From positions 227,626,872-227,690,871 of the forward strand of contig NC_077233.1 in assembly GCF_027887165.1 (NCBI RefSeq): DNA of 64,000 bases, written 5' to 3'. The notes beneath the pieces are model-generated. The model was not told the origin of the DNA. It worked only from the letters and a program-made list of their open reading frames with translations, and searched no databases. The translations under genes were made by a program, and so were the position numbers. The stretch's first letter is position 1. Each line of letters begins with the position of its first letter. The stretch comes from Monodelphis domestica (lineage: Eukaryota > Chordata > Mammalia > Didelphimorphia > Didelphidae). Positions 34,076-46,610 of the stretch are shown in pieces.

Positions 34076-34334
34076 GGGGGGGGTAGTAATACTCCCATCA
34101 CCGGGTCTCAAATAATAATAGCTTACTGAAAGGGAGAAGAATTCAGTTTTTTCTTGCTAATGTGTCTTGACACAAGAACTATATTCTGGTTTAAATGGCA
34201 TCACTTCACAACAATGCAGATATAGATATAGACAGGCAGAAAAGGTCTAGGCAAACCAAAGGGTCTGCCTTCACTCCCTTCAATCTATCTGATATTCAAT
34301 TCTATCCACTGATAGATGCATTGAGCACTCCTTG

Positions 34335-34505
34335 ACCTATGGACACAGACAGAGTGGGAAGACATGGGTTTGAATCTTACCTCAGACATCAGTTTCTCCT
34401 TTTGTAAAATGAGGGAAGCAGCCTATTACTTCACAAATTTATATGAGGATCAAATTAGAGAATGTATGTAAAGAATTTTGCAAACCCTAAAACCTATATA
34501 AAAAT
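34335..34505 (+). repeat. MIR SINE
   Basis: 'catgggtttgaatcttacct', 'cagtttctccttttgtaaaa', 'tgaggatcaaattagagaat'. Confidence 0.7.
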
Positions 34506-35309
34506 TTCCCCCAGCAAATAATTATCAAGTACCTAGTTTGTGAATGTACTGTTAAAGGCACCAGGTATACAAAGACGGAAAAAAGCTTCAGTTTAATGAA
34601 GTAGTGTCATCATGCAAACTGTCTAAGCTTAGATATGGTGATTCACAAAGGTCTCCCTGGAAAAAACCCAGGTTGACTAAAAAAAATTGAATTAAAAAAA
34701 AGAACTGCTTAAGCCTGCCAAATCACTTTACATTAAAACTACGAGGATATCCTTCCCCACAAACTTGAAAGTCTATCATGACCAATTGCAATTAATGCCA
34801 ACCATTCTAGTCTTTACCTAAAAGAGGCCACCAGAAATTAGGTTTCAAACTAGCCTGAAAAGAGGTGTAGAGGACACTAAATCAGGTTCCTTTGTTATAA
34901 GTTCTCCCTAAAGTTGGTTTATAATGTGCATTTTTAAAAATTAATCCACACTTATGAGGATTTAAAAAAAAAACACTCCAATCCTAACCCTAAAACAGAC
35001 TTATAAATTAAGTCTCTTTCTGTCTTCCCATCACTGAATACTTCGAGGATTATTTTAAGTAAGCATCCATAAGCCTCCAGCTCCAGCCTACATTCTAAGT
35101 TTTACTACTTTCTGGCAGATAAACAGTACTTAGAATACCCCAGAAAAGCAAGTCACCATGCCGTCTACATCAAGTAAAATTTGGGGTTTTCCACAGGATG
35201 ACTGAGACACTAACCATGTAATCAAGTAGGATTTTTCTAATCTCACTTTCTCCCATACATGGTATTCTGAAAACCCTTGACACTGAGTTCAGTTTCCTTT
35301 GCAATCTTC

Positions 35310-35415
35310 ACAAAAGAATGTTAGCTCCTGGAGGGGAAGGAGGGTCCTTTTTTTTTCTCCTTTGTATGCCTAGTCCCAAACCCAGGGCTTACCTGGCATG
35401 AGGTGCTTGTTACAT
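35310..35415 (+). repeat. L2 3' end
   Basis: 'atgttagctcctggagggga', 'gtatgcctagtcccaaaccc', 'cttacctggcatgaggtgct'. Confidence 0.6.
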
Positions 35416-35424
35416 TGCAGCACC

Positions 35425-35600
35425 GGAAATCGGAAAGGAAACACTTTGGATTAGAGAACCTGGGATCAAGTCCCTTTGTCACTGCCAGCATGAAACTTAA
35501 AGGCTACTGACTTCTCTGGACCTCAATTTCCACATCGGTATAATGAGAGATTTGGGCCAGATAACCTCTAAGGACCCTTCCAAATCTAGATCTATAGCCC
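35425..35600 (+). repeat. MIR-type SINE
   Basis: 'aacctgggatcaagtccctt', 'ggacctcaatttccacatcg', 'gccagataacctctaagg'. Confidence 0.65.
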
Positions 35601-35727
35601 TCTGCACAGAATTCTTAACCATTTATCATTTTCCTACTTTTATTGAGCTATGACTGACACAATCATTCTGGAATGATACTTCTGGGAGTATGAAGCTATC
35701 TATATTCATGGGAAAATGTAACTGAGA

Positions 35728-35890
35728 GTGGAAGCTAGGGGGTAAACCTAGAGGACCTAGAGTCAAAAAGTAAACTCAGACCTTCCTAGCTGTATGACCC
35801 TGGGCAAGTCACTTAACCCCAATTGCTTAGTCCTTGCCACTCTTTCCTTAGAATTGATACTAAGAAAGATGGGTTAAAAAAAAAAGGTTT
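35728..35890 (+). repeat. Marsupial SINE, 5'-damaged
   Basis: 'agctgtatgaccctgggcaa', 'gtcacttaaccccaattgct', A-rich tail. The B-box region is partly lost. Confidence 0.78.
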
Positions 35891-35929
35891 TGTTTAAAAA
35901 AAGAAAAAGTCGAATCTGTAACAAAAATA

Positions 35930-36085
35930 ACAGATTGAGAGGTCAGAAGACTCTGGGTTCTAGTGTCTCAGGTTCTTTCTTGACCTTGTACAAGTTACTT
36001 GAGTTCTCTAAAGCCTTATTTTGTTTCGTAAATTAAAATAGTGAAACTAGATGGTCTCTAAGGTTTATTCCAATTTAGAAACCAA
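35930..36085 (+). repeat. MIR-type SINE
   Basis: 'gactctgggttctagtgtct', 'accttgtacaagttacttga', 'agatggtctctaaggtttat'. Confidence 0.6.
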
Positions 36086-36439
36086 AAGGAAGATGGGAAC
36101 AAATGTGTGTAACAAATTTAAGTCCTAAAGCAAAGGTTGAAAGGTTAAGTGCTCTCAGGTTCAATACTTATATGACAAAATTGCATAATGATACTAGTAA
36201 ACAGAATTTGTAGGTGGAAAAGTAGACAGTCAAAAGAATATTAACTTTCCACTTAGCCCATACATACAACCAAATTCTACTGAAGGGAAAGAACAGTCCT
36301 TTTGCTCTTTATTCAAATATATTTGAACTTTGAATACTGTTCTCTCTAAAAAAAAAAAAATCAGAATTTTAAAGCTGGAATAGAACTTGGAAATACCTTA
36401 GCCCATCCCCCTCTATTATTACCAACTTTTAACTATAAA

Positions 36440-37560
36440 CTTTGAAAAGCAGGCTTGAAAAATATCAAGCCATGAAAAATACCTTTGCCCTGAAGAAGCC
36501 AACTACTGATCTCCATCTCAACCTGTTCTTACACGCCTTACTTCTTTGTCCCCTACAAATGCAAGGAGACTACAAATGCAAGGAGACAAAATCTAAGTCG
36601 AGACTGGGCAAGTCCTAGCTATTTATCCCTGGGCTAAGAAGCTAAGAAGCCAATCTTCACATGAAGTTCTTCTCGTAAAAGCTTTCTAAAGAATCTGTTT
36701 AGCATTTTCTCCCCATTTCCTTTAAGAATTATTCCCTCAAGTCAAAGGGGTAGGAGCTGCTTTAGCCTTTTGGGGAGGGGCAGGAAACTAGGGAATTGAA
36801 GATTTTAATTAATTTTTTTTGGTACACTTTACTTGATCCAGTACTTTTAATAAATAATAAGGAATTGGTACTTATTAACTTGTGTTAGCAAGCTTTTCAC
36901 AAGCTTGATATAGATATGAACAAAAGTTGAAGGTTCAATTAGAGTAGAAATTACTCTTGATAGGGCAAAATAGAAGTCAAGTATAAAAAAGCAGGACACT
37001 CAAAATATCATGCTAATCTAGTTTCACTGTCTATCCTTCTTATCAGCAATGATATGAACCAATATAAATTCAATAAACATTTGAGTACCTATTGCACAGT
37101 CAGCTAAAAGAAGTATTATTCAAATAAATCTGCCCTGGAAGATGAGTCAAAGGACTGGCCAACTCCCTACAAAAATTAACTGCTTCACAATTAAAATTTA
37201 GTCAAATTATTCCCCTGAACAAAAGATTCATGGTTATGAGCTTATAAGATTCAGAAGGATGAAAAGTCAAGCACAACAAACTAGGAATTTCCAGCTCTCC
37301 AACAGGAACATGCAATTAAGAAGACTTTCCTCAAAGACCTAACCCTTTCCCCACCCCCAACAGGATGCTATCCAAGCATCCCAAAACAATGCCCAACATT
37401 CCAGATTGTCCCAAATATTTGATTAAAATAATACCATCATCCTATAATAGCCCAACCCTAGATGATAGATTCCTAAAAGCCCTGTTGTTAGCTTTAGAAC
37501 TCAAATTCCAAACTATTCCCCAACAAGAACCTTTTTGCTCTAGGAGATTCATACATACCA
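36440..37560. other. BRI3: Intron sequence, no recognisable element
   Basis: No repeat family recognised. The plus frame at 37365-37691 runs into a SINE-tail fragment at about 37578-37635 and is not a gene. Confidence 0.4.
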
Positions 37561-37882
37561 TATTCGGATTTGTTTGTTTGTTTTTTTCAAACTTTTACCT
37601 TCTGCCTTGGAACCAAAACATAGTACTCTGTAATACACTAATCTGTAAGAGTAGAGAAATTTTTTTCACAGGGAGCTCCATATACCCATAAAATCACAGG
37701 TTCCCTCCTCCAAAATCAAAACAAAACAAAAACCAATAGTCACATGCCCAATCCAAAAATCAAAAACAAAAAGCTTTGAAAAAAAATTTAATTTACAAAA
37801 GAAATTGAGCTGATAGAAGGAACAACTCATAAACAGAACTATCATTTCCTCATCTATAAAAAATACGAGAGATTATACTTGA

Positions 37883-37980
37883 CTAACCCTAATATTCTTT
37901 TTTTTATTTTATTTAATTAGATGATTTAGAATATTTCTCCATGATTACTCCCCTCCCCACATCCCTAACCCTAATATTCT
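37883..37980 (-). mobile_element. 66-bp L1 3' stub with 16-bp target duplication
   Basis: Perfect direct repeats ctaaccctaatattct at 37883-37898 and 37965-37980 enclose 66 bp that are the reverse complement of the extreme L1 3' end (compare 56430-56515: gtaaccatgggaaaatattc...). The poly(A) side appears as T-rich sequence on plus. A severely 5'-truncated insertion. Confidence 0.9.
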
Positions 37981-37989
37981 AAAAGTCTA

Positions 37990-38340
37990 TGTCCAGGAAA
38001 TATATAAATGACAAAATGGGACAAATTCCAAGAACCTTGGAATCAACTGATGCAGTAAAATGATCAGACCCAGGAGAACTATTTTCTACAGTAACAAAAC
38101 TGTAAAGAAAAACAACTACAACTCCAGAAGACTGATGATTCCTCCCATTTCTTGGCCTAGAAGTGATGGACTACAAGTACAGAGAATAAAACATTCAGGT
38201 GGGGAGAATAAGACATATGTTTCCAAACACAATCACAACACAAATTTGTTTTGCTTGACTAAACTCTCATTACAATGAAAACTTTGGAGGGAGGGGTATA
38301 AAGGAGAAAAATTGAGGAAAGAGTGGAAGAAGGTAATGAC
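37990..38340 (+). mobile_element. L1 3'UTR fragment
   Basis: 'agacccaggagaactatttt', 'gtaaagaaaaacaactacaa', 'gaagtgatggactacaagta', and a G-rich then A-rich end, in L1 3'UTR order. Confidence 0.65.
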
Positions 38341-39124
38341 AGTGATGCCAAAAGTAACAGAGGAAAAAGCATCAATGAAATATTATTCAAATACAAAGGA
38401 GACTACAATGGGACTCAGAGCAGAGGGCAAAGCAGGACAGTGTTGGTATTAATCATATTAATTATATATATACTTAAGTATACTTAAAGGGCTAGACTAT
38501 ATAATGGACTCACAGTTTCATGTACAATCCCATTTTCTGGCCTTTCTGTGTGTGATAAGAAATTACATATAAATGAGTGGAAATCTATGAATTTGAGAAG
38601 AGGAAGAAATATGGAGATCTTTTGTTAAGATTCCAAAGAGACAGAAACCAAAGTGATGTAGTATATAAATGTAGTTTATAAATACAAATTGCCTGCCCCA
38701 GTAGAGAAAATGGTGGATAAGTTCTGAGATCACAAAACTGGAAGAAGCAAAATATATCAGTGATGAGGAACTTCAACTTCCAGGCAATTGCTACAAGTCT
38801 CATTCTTATACAAGCAGAAAACTGACAAATTCATCTCTTAGAAAGATGAGGAAGTAATCAGGGGAAGTGTTCCTTTGGATCTGATTCCAGTCAATAAGAA
38901 AGAGCTTACATAACAGAACCTAAGAAGAAAATGGCTATGTCATACTGTTGCTTTTAATAACCAAAGAGGTCATTGCTGGTCCAGAGTTTCTTGGTCTACC
39001 CTGAACTTAAAGAAAAATTCAAATTTCAAAAAGTTCTGAGAAAAGCTAGGCATAAAAACATGGCATGAAATTAAATTGTCAAAAGATACCCAGAAGTTCA
39101 CTAAACTGTTATAATACTCCTTAA

Positions 39125-39345
39125 TGCTGATGATGATGATGATAACTAGCAGTCATATAGTGCTTTAAGGTTTGCAAAGAGCTTTATAAATATTATCTCA
39201 ATTGGTTCTTACAACAACCCTAAGAAGATAAGGATACTTTGAACAGGTCACATTGACAATGAATGTATGAGACAGGATTAGAACTGAGGTATTCCTGATT
39301 CCAGATCCAGAGCTCTACTCACAGCACCACCTACCTGCCCCTTGG
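39125..39345 (-). repeat. MIR-type SINE with (GAT)n
   Basis: A GAT run, 'agtgctttaaggtttgcaaa', 'aatattatctcaattggttc', ending 'gcaccacctacctgcccc'. Antisense. Confidence 0.7.
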
Positions 39346-39379
39346 CCCCAAAGTGGTACTCACAAGGCATACCTTCTCA

Positions 39380-39480
39380 GAAGATGTCCAAAAAAATGGA
39401 AAAGGACTCTTACGTACAAAAATAGAGTAGAACTTGTATTGTAGCAAAGAACTGAAAACAAAGTGGTTGCCAAGGAAATG
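39380..39480 (+). mobile_element. L1 3' sliver
   Basis: 'aaaaggactcttacgtacaa', then 'gtagcaaagaactgaaaaca', from the ORF2 C-terminal end of another L1 copy. It lies directly before the ORF2 fragment at 39525. Confidence 0.55.
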
Positions 39481-39524
39481 TGAAAAATAAAATTGTGTAA
39501 GAGTTAGGCCCAAATTATAGTACA

Positions 39525-41455
39525 AGGAGGGCAGAGATCAATGAATTGGACATGCAAATCAAAAAACTTGAAAATGAACAAATTAAAAACCTCCAGAAGA
39601 AAACCAAATTAGAGATCCTAAAAACTAAGGGAGAAATTAATAAAATCAAAAGTGATAGAACTATTGAACTAATAAATAAGACTAGAAGCTGGTACTTTGA
39701 AAAAACAAACAAAATAGACAAAGTACTGGTCAATCTAATTTTAAAAAGATATGAAGAAAAGCAAATTAACAGTATCATAGATGAAAAGGGGGACCTTACC
39801 TCCAATGAAGAGGAAATTAAGGCAATCATCAAAAACTTCTTTGCCCAATTATATGGCAATAAATATGCCAATCTAGGCAATATGGACAAATATTTACAAA
39901 AATATAAATTGCCTAAACTAACAGAAGAAGAAATAGAATTCTTAAATAATCCTATATCAGAAGAAGAAATCCAACAGGCCATCAAAGAACTCCCTAAGAA
40001 AAAAATCCCCAGGACCTGATGGGATTCACAAGTGAATTCTATCAAACATTCAAATAACAGCTAATCCCAATACAATACAAACTATTTGACATAATAAGCA
40101 AAGAGGGAGTGCTACCAAATTCCTTCTATGACACAAATATGGTCCAAAGCCAGGCAGGTCAAAAACAGAGTAAGAAAACTATAGACCAATCTCCCTAATG
40201 AACACAGATGCAAAAATCAAACAGGATACTAGCAAAAAGACTCCAGCAAGTGATCAGGAGGGTCATTCACTATGATCAAGTAGGATTTATAGCAGGAATG
40301 CAAGGATGGTTCAATATTAGGAAAACCATCCACATAACTGACCATATCAACAAGCAAACCAACAAAAACCACATTATCTCAATAGACGCAGAAAAAGCCT
40401 TTGATAAAATACAACACCTATTCCTTTTTAAAACACTAGAAAGCATAGGAATAGAAGGGTCTTTCCTAAAAATAATAAACAGTATATTTCTAAAACCATC
40501 AGCAAACATCATCTGCAATGGGAATAAACTAGATGCATTCCCAATAAGATCAGGAGTGAAACAAGGATGCCCATTATCACTGCTATTATTTAACATTGTA
40601 CTAGAAACACTAGCAGTAGCAATTAGAGAAGAAAAAGAAATTGAAGGTATTAAAATTGGCAAGGAGAAGACCAAGCTGTCACTCTTTGCGAATGATATGA
40701 TGGTCTACTTAAAGAATCCTAGAGAATCAACTAAAAAGCTAGTGGAAATAATCAACAACTTTAGCAAAGTAGCAGGATACAGAATAAACCCACATGTCAT
40801 CAGCATTTCTATATATCTCCAACCTATCTCAGCAGCAGGAATTAGAAAGAGAAATTCCATTTAAAATCACCCTAGACAATATAAAATACTTAGGAATCTA
40901 TCTGCCAAGACAAACACAGGAACTATATGAGTACAACTACAAAACACTCTCCACACAACTAAAACTAGACTTGAGCAATTGGAAAAACATTAACTGCTCA
41001 TGGGTAGGACGAGCTAATATAATAAAAATGACTATCCTACCCAAACTTATCTATTTAGTGCCATACCCATTGAATTTCCAAAAAACTTTTTTACTGAATT
41101 AGGAAAAAACCATAACAAAGTTCATTTGGAAGAACAAAGGATCAAGGATATCCTAGGGAAGTAATGAAAAAAAAAAATGCAAAGAAAGGTGGCCTTGCAG
41201 TCCCAGATCTCAAACTGTATTATAAAGCAGTGATCATCAAAACAATTTGGTACTGGTTAGGAGACAGAAAGAAGGACCAATGGAATAGACTTGGGGTAAG
41301 TTACCTCAGCAAGACAGTCTATGACAAACCCAAAGACCCCAGCTTTTGGGACAAAAATCCACTATTTGATAAAAACTGCTGGGAAAATTGGAAGACAGTG
41401 TGGGAGAGATTAGGTTTGGATCAACACCTCACACCCTACACCAAGTTATAGTACA
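39525..41455 (+). mobile_element. Marsupial L1 ORF2 fragment with reverse-transcriptase domain
   Basis: About 1.9 kb of L1 ORF2, covering the pre-RT region, RT and thumb/early C-terminal parts. Segments: 39546-40019 ([19 protein letters not shown] ... IPRT, then a stop), 40208-40864 ([55 protein letters not shown]), 40794-41102 (KYLGIYLPRQTQELYEYNYK, NCSWVGRANIIKMTILPKLI) and 41164-41451 (KGGLAVPDLKLYYKAV ... TPYTKL). The catalytic FADD motif reads LFANDMMVY here, so the first Asp is Asn. Several stops and frameshifts separate the pieces. 5' endonuclease and 3' end are missing, so it cannot move by itself. Confidence 0.95.
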
Positions 41456-41830
41456 TAAATATAATATAATATAACTATACTGTAAAGAAATATTCAAGGT
41501 AAAAACAGAAACTTGGGGGCAATGGGGGAAAGGGTGTAAACTGATGATGCACAGTACAGTGAGCAAGCATGAGAACAAGTTATACAATGATCACTTTAAA
41601 GGAAAACAAGTGAAAGATTTGAGTACTCTCTCCAGTGCAGTGCTCCATGACTTCAGAAGGCTGATGATGAAACCTGCCTTCCTGCCCTTGGCAGAGGTAA
41701 CAGACTAGAATGAGATATATTTTCAGACTTAGTCAATGTGCTGATTTTTATTTCTTTCCAAAGAGGGACTCTATTGAGTTAGTGGGTAGTGTTAGTGATA
41801 CAAAAAAGGGGGAGGGAGGACCATTGAAAC
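41456..41830 (+). mobile_element. L1 3'UTR-like fragment
   Basis: 'gagaacaagttatacaatga', 'gacttcagaaggctgatgat', 'gagatatattttcagactta', then purine-rich sequence. Joined to the ORF2 fragment without the ORF2 C-terminus, so either an internal deletion or a separate insertion. Confidence 0.6.
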
Positions 41831-41938
41831 ATTAAATGAAATTAATTAATTAAATTAATTAAATGAAACATTAAAAACACACTAGAAAGGGTAAAAGAAC
41901 ATTCAGGGGAGATATAGGAGTCGTTACTATCAGGCCAG

Positions 41939-42164
41939 ATTTAATATACTTTTTTTTTAACCCTTACCATCCTTCTTAGAATTAATACTGTGTATTGGTT
42001 CTAAGGCAGAAGAGCAGTAAAGGCTAGGCAGTGGGGGTTAAGTGACTTGCCCAGGGTCACATAATTAGAGAATGTCTGAGGCCACATTTGAACCCAGGAC
42101 CTCCCTGTAGACCTGGCTCTCAAGCCACTGTGCCACCCAGCTGCCCCCAATTTAATATACTTTT
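41939..42164 (-). repeat. Marsupial SINE with 15-bp target duplication
   Basis: Direct repeats atttaatatactttt at 41939-41953 and 42150-42164 enclose a near-complete antisense SINE (41954-42149) ending 'cacccagctgccccc'. Confidence 0.92.
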
Positions 42165-42784
42165 AAAATAAACTGTACATAATAGAGCTTAAGTTTCACA
42201 GAAAATCCTCTTCTGTATAATGAAATGACCGCATTTATTCATGAAATATTCAATTTTGTTAAACATTTCTAATAAAAGAAAAATGTAAATGAAACTAACA
42301 AAATAGATTAATGCAAATAAGAATAAAAAGGAAATAGCAGCTAGAGAAACCAATAAACCCAAGAAGGAATTGAAGGAGTTCTGATATTTAAATGGCACAT
42401 AGAAAGGGGCTGAAAGAGTTCATAGGAAGAACATATGTCCTAAATGGATCCAAGACAGTTTCATAAAGTCAACATTTGAATGCCACTGAAGGATGAACAG
42501 AACTTCAATAGACAGCAATGAGAAAAGCATTTTTTCCACTATAATAAGCTTCCTCAATCTGGGTCTGTCCTGTCTTACCCAATACTCTGTAAGCATCTTA
42601 AAGATAAGGACAGTGTTTCTATTACTTCAGTCTTCCCACCAAGTCTATGCTGCTACTATCCCACAAGATGACTAAAAATAGGGCTTCTCCCACACATAGA
42701 ACACATCCTGAGCCTACTTCTCTCCCTTTCCCCAAGTCAGAACACAAAAGGAGAATTATCACATTAAATGATAAGTTTTCTTTG

Positions 42785-42985
42785 GAGCAAAGATTCATAA
42801 CCTGGAGTCCATGAACTTGATTTCCTCCCCACCCTCAAATTTTTGATAGGTAGATTTTCATAAAATGAGGTTTTTTTTGTTATTTTTTATTTTATTTTCT
42901 GCATTCTTCTGAGAAAGGACCCAAAAGTTACACCAAACTGCCAAAGGAGTCCATAACATTAAAAAAAAAAAGGTTAATAACCACC
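42785..42985 (+). mobile_element. hAT-type non-autonomous DNA transposon
   Basis: 'gattcataacctggagtcca', 'tgaacttgatttcc', 'attcttctgagaaaggaccc', 'accaaactgccaaaggagtc', 'aggttaataacc'. Reverse orientation relative to 32693-32965. Confidence 0.65.
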
Positions 42986-43104
42986 TGAATTTACAGTAAA
43001 GTATATGAAGCCCCCTAGAAGCAGAGAAGTAAAAACACGCCCAAAATCTTTTGCTAAGAGGCCATAAGGGGCGTAGGGAAGGATTTGGGTTATTTAGGTC
43101 AAAG

Positions 43105-43262
43105 ATGTCAAACTACGTCAAACCCCTACCACCAGATTAAAACATGATTGGAAAATGAATAACAAAATAAATAAAACTATAACACAATATAGATAATGTT
43201 CATTTGTGGCTTTCCAAGTCAATATTTGGCCCTCTGGATACATTTCTTTTCACGTTTATGTC
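43105..43262 (+). mobile_element. hAT-type relic
   Basis: 'aagatgtcaaactacgtcaa', 'ccagattaaaacatgattgg', 'gataatgttcatttgtggct', 'ttccaagtcaatatttggcc'. Same family as the relic at 25597-25925. Confidence 0.65.
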
Positions 43263-43299
43263 ATTCATCCCAAATATCAAAATAAATCAAATCCCCCTC

Positions 43300-45080
43300 A
43301 TTGAAAATGAAAATTCCTAGATATCAGGGGCCATAACATTTTCCACCACATATGATTCCTTTTTATTTATGAAGCACCAGGCTATACAAAAGCATTCTGT
43401 TTTTCTTTCCTTCCCTCCAAAGCATTTTGCCTCCTGCATTATCAATTTCTTCCAAGTAACTATGGTTATTTTCAAATATTATGTATATAAATGTATATAT
43501 ACACATACATAAACTATTAGTGATTCAGTCATTTTTTCCCCAAAAAATTACAGTTTTGAGTAAAGGCTGGTCACCTAATCCTTCTAAATTCAACCATTAA
43601 ATCACAGGATGCCCCTCATAAAGCTTTAAGAGTGGCAGGCTTTGCTATTGGGACTTAACAGACTTCACTCTATTTCCTTCCAAAACTAATCATTTCTGAG
43701 ATTCTTTTCTTCCTAGATCTAGCACCAATGCAAAAAGTCAAATATCAGGACAGACATTGTCACTGCAGTCTTCCAACTCACAGTGGCAGGCAGGAGCCAA
43801 AGGACACTTTCTTCCTAACCTGAGCTTTTGCAAATCTCTCCAAGTGACCTAAACTTCAGTTGAAGACAGTGGCAACAACTAAAATAATATAAAAATAGTA
43901 AGTAGCAGAAAAGTTCATGGGATGATCAAATACAAAAATCATCCCTTCAAATCCCCAGGAGTCATTCTAGGATACAAACGTCAGCCTGAATCTACTCAGA
44001 AATTTTTATTTTCCTATTTGAGTTTTTTTGGCTGAACTCCCCTACAAAGAATTCCAGGGATGATTTGTGTGCTAAAAGGCAGAAGGATGTAGCAGGAGGG
44101 TAGACTTTATGTTCATTCTGAAAAGTAAATAGGAAACAGACTGAAGAGGGAAAACTATTTTGATAAGAAGTGTCAAACTACAAAGGAATTTGCCCCCTAC
44201 TCCAGAGATACATAATAACTAACAAGAGTACAGCCTTGTCTTAACATAAATCAATGCTCACTCCAAGACCAAATTTAGAGCTTTTAGTCCATAATCCAGG
44301 ATCAAATGCTTCTTGCTATCATGTGAATGCTAATGCTCTTTTTTAAATAGATTTTAAAAATACATAATATTATAGGCTTGTAGAGTTGTATCTGAACAGA
44401 TAAAGAGTTTCCTAGGAGTACCCTATATCAGTGAAATCACTAGTCTAGTCCCTATCCTTAATATTATAGTAAATCTTTTCCTCTGCCTGAAACAAACAGC
44501 TAGTCAAGGCAGCTTTCAAAAGGCAATCAAACACATGACTACTCATAATTCAAAGTCTTATCTACAATCTAGAAACTGGGCAGATCCTCACAAAGCACTA
44601 AATGTCTTTTAGGCCTTTAAGGGACCAAGTTTTTGAGAGAGTCTGAGCTTTTTGTTCCCAAGGAAAGTCACAGGCACAACTAGCCCCTTACCCACCCCTC
44701 ATTATCAGTCACAAATGGACAATTTGTGCAAGCAATCATCCAGGACAAAAAAATGTCCTTGGACCCAATACACAGTTATGTGTATTGGTTTAAGAACAAG
44801 GAAGGAAAGAAGGAACAAAAAAAATGAATGAAGGAAGACAATTATTTGACAGCTACCTATAGGTGTTCAGGTGATGAACATATCTCTAGGTTAAGTCTAA
44901 ATTTACAAGTTCAAAGCTTGTTCCCAGAGAAGAAATCATTTTTATCTATATACCTTAGGGTAGCTCTCATACCTCCAAATGATAAAATTTTAACACAGGT
45001 AGAGTCAGAGATCTACTCAACCACCACCCCAAAAAAAATTCTTTTAAAGTACATAAACTGAGGGAAAGGTAAAGGAAAGG
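43300..45080. other. BRI3: Intron sequence, no recognisable element
   Basis: No gene, RNA gene or named repeat seen. The plus frame at 44828-45061 has no domain. Confidence 0.4.
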
Positions 45081-45175
45081 GAAGGAGATTTAAGCACCTA
45101 CTATATTCCAGATTCTATGCTAAACACATTACAAATATCTGACCATCACAACCAATCTGTGAGGAAGGTGAACAA
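45080..45175 (-). repeat. MIR fragment
   Basis: 'gcacctactatattccagat', then 'acatctgaccatcacaacc'-like text in antisense MIR order. Confidence 0.5.
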
Positions 45176-45984
45176 AAAAACTGAAGGGTAGAAGGATTGG
45201 AGAGAGAAAAGGCAACTCTTCCATAAACATAAAACTCTAATTTAAACTTTAACTATGTGAACTAAAACACTCCTAGGAGATTTCAAATATCAGAATCTTC
45301 TTAAAGGAGAATACGTTTCTCACTCTTGCAATGGGGAAGCAAGGAGCCAAATTAACTTGTGAAAACAGGATGTGGAAAAAAATAGGAAATTAACTAACTT
45401 GTTAACAGTAAAAAACTTTTTAACCTGGTCTTGAATTGAATGGGCCAAAGAAAGACAGAAGGAATGAATTTATGTTCAGGTAGACCTGCTCTACCCATCT
45501 GGAAAAAATACATATTCAAATGAGAAGATTTTTCACCCAATTTAGGACAGAGCAGACCCAGTCATTTGAAAATGAATCCTTGCAAATGGAAGGTTATATG
45601 AATACACATTAATAGATAGATACTGATATATAACTGACATATAACTATAATGAGTTTTCTTATAAGGCTGGTAAAAGGAAATAGTCCAATTATACTGTTG
45701 TAAACACAAGTGCTACATTTTCATAAATCCAATGACTTAGATGCAGGCTAATTCTAGTAAAAAAACCTTTACTCCAAAGAAATCTGAAGACTATCAATGT
45801 GCAAATGCAGACACAATCTCTAACCATCACCAACTTAAAAACATTTTGTTTAAGAAAACATCATCTTAGCTTGGTAAGCTTTTGAAACAGTACAAACAGA
45901 TCCCAAAAGGTTTGCTACAAGGACATCTTTTGAAGGTAACATCAAATCCTCAAATCACAACTAAAAACCAAGGTATCCTCAATT

Positions 45985-46125
45985 AAGGGGAGAGGGGGGG
46001 TTGGGGGGGAAGGAAGAGAAGGAGAGGAAAGGAGGGGGAGAGGAAAAGACGAGAGGGAGGAGAAAGAGAAGGTGAGAAAAACAAATGAAAATAGAGTGAG
46101 AAAGGAGAGGAAGAAATGGGGAAGA
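45985..46125. repeat. Polypurine tract
   Basis: About 140 bp almost entirely A and G on the plus strand with several G runs (for example ggggggg near 46000). Confidence 0.95.
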
Positions 46126-46429
46126 GGGGAATCCCTCAGAGATTTTTCTCACTGATTTGTCTAATTCCTGGGGTAGTGATAGGATTAAGTTATTCTGCTA
46201 ATTCCCAAGAGACTTGACAAGAAACACATTTAAATACCAAATAATCACATCTCTATACTAATTAAATTCCAATCTCAAGAAAAAAGGCTTATAATCTATA
46301 TATATATTTTGGTCATTTAAGTCCAGTACTTTGATAATGCTGACATCAAATCATTCATGTCAAAGTTACACCTCCTTCCTTTCTGTTAACAAGTGGTTAG
46401 TTACAAATTGGAAACTACAGAATGTGGTG

Positions 46430-46610
46430 AATAGAGACAGACCAAACTGTCGGAATCTTACCTTTGACATTTATTAGCTGGGTCCTCTTACAGGCAAAAG
46501 TCACTCAAGACTCTCTGGGCCTTAGTTTCCTCAATCAATTGTAAAATGAGGGACAGGGAAGAAACAGACTGAATGGCTTCTGAGGTCCTTTCAAGCACTA
46601 GAGTTATTAT
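46430..46610 (+). repeat. MIR-type SINE
   Basis: 'ctttgacatttattagctgg', 'gggccttagtttcctcaatc', 'aatggcttctgaggtccttt'. Confidence 0.7.

Noticed and set aside
39515-40045. 176-codon minus-strand frame
   Set aside because: Antisense shadow of L1 ORF2. The plus strand carries the recognisable protein.
41456-41830. Continuation of the L1 ORF2 fragment into its own 3'UTR
   Set aside because: The ORF2 C-terminal region is absent between TPYTKL and this text, so I list it separately; a deletion within one element remains possible.
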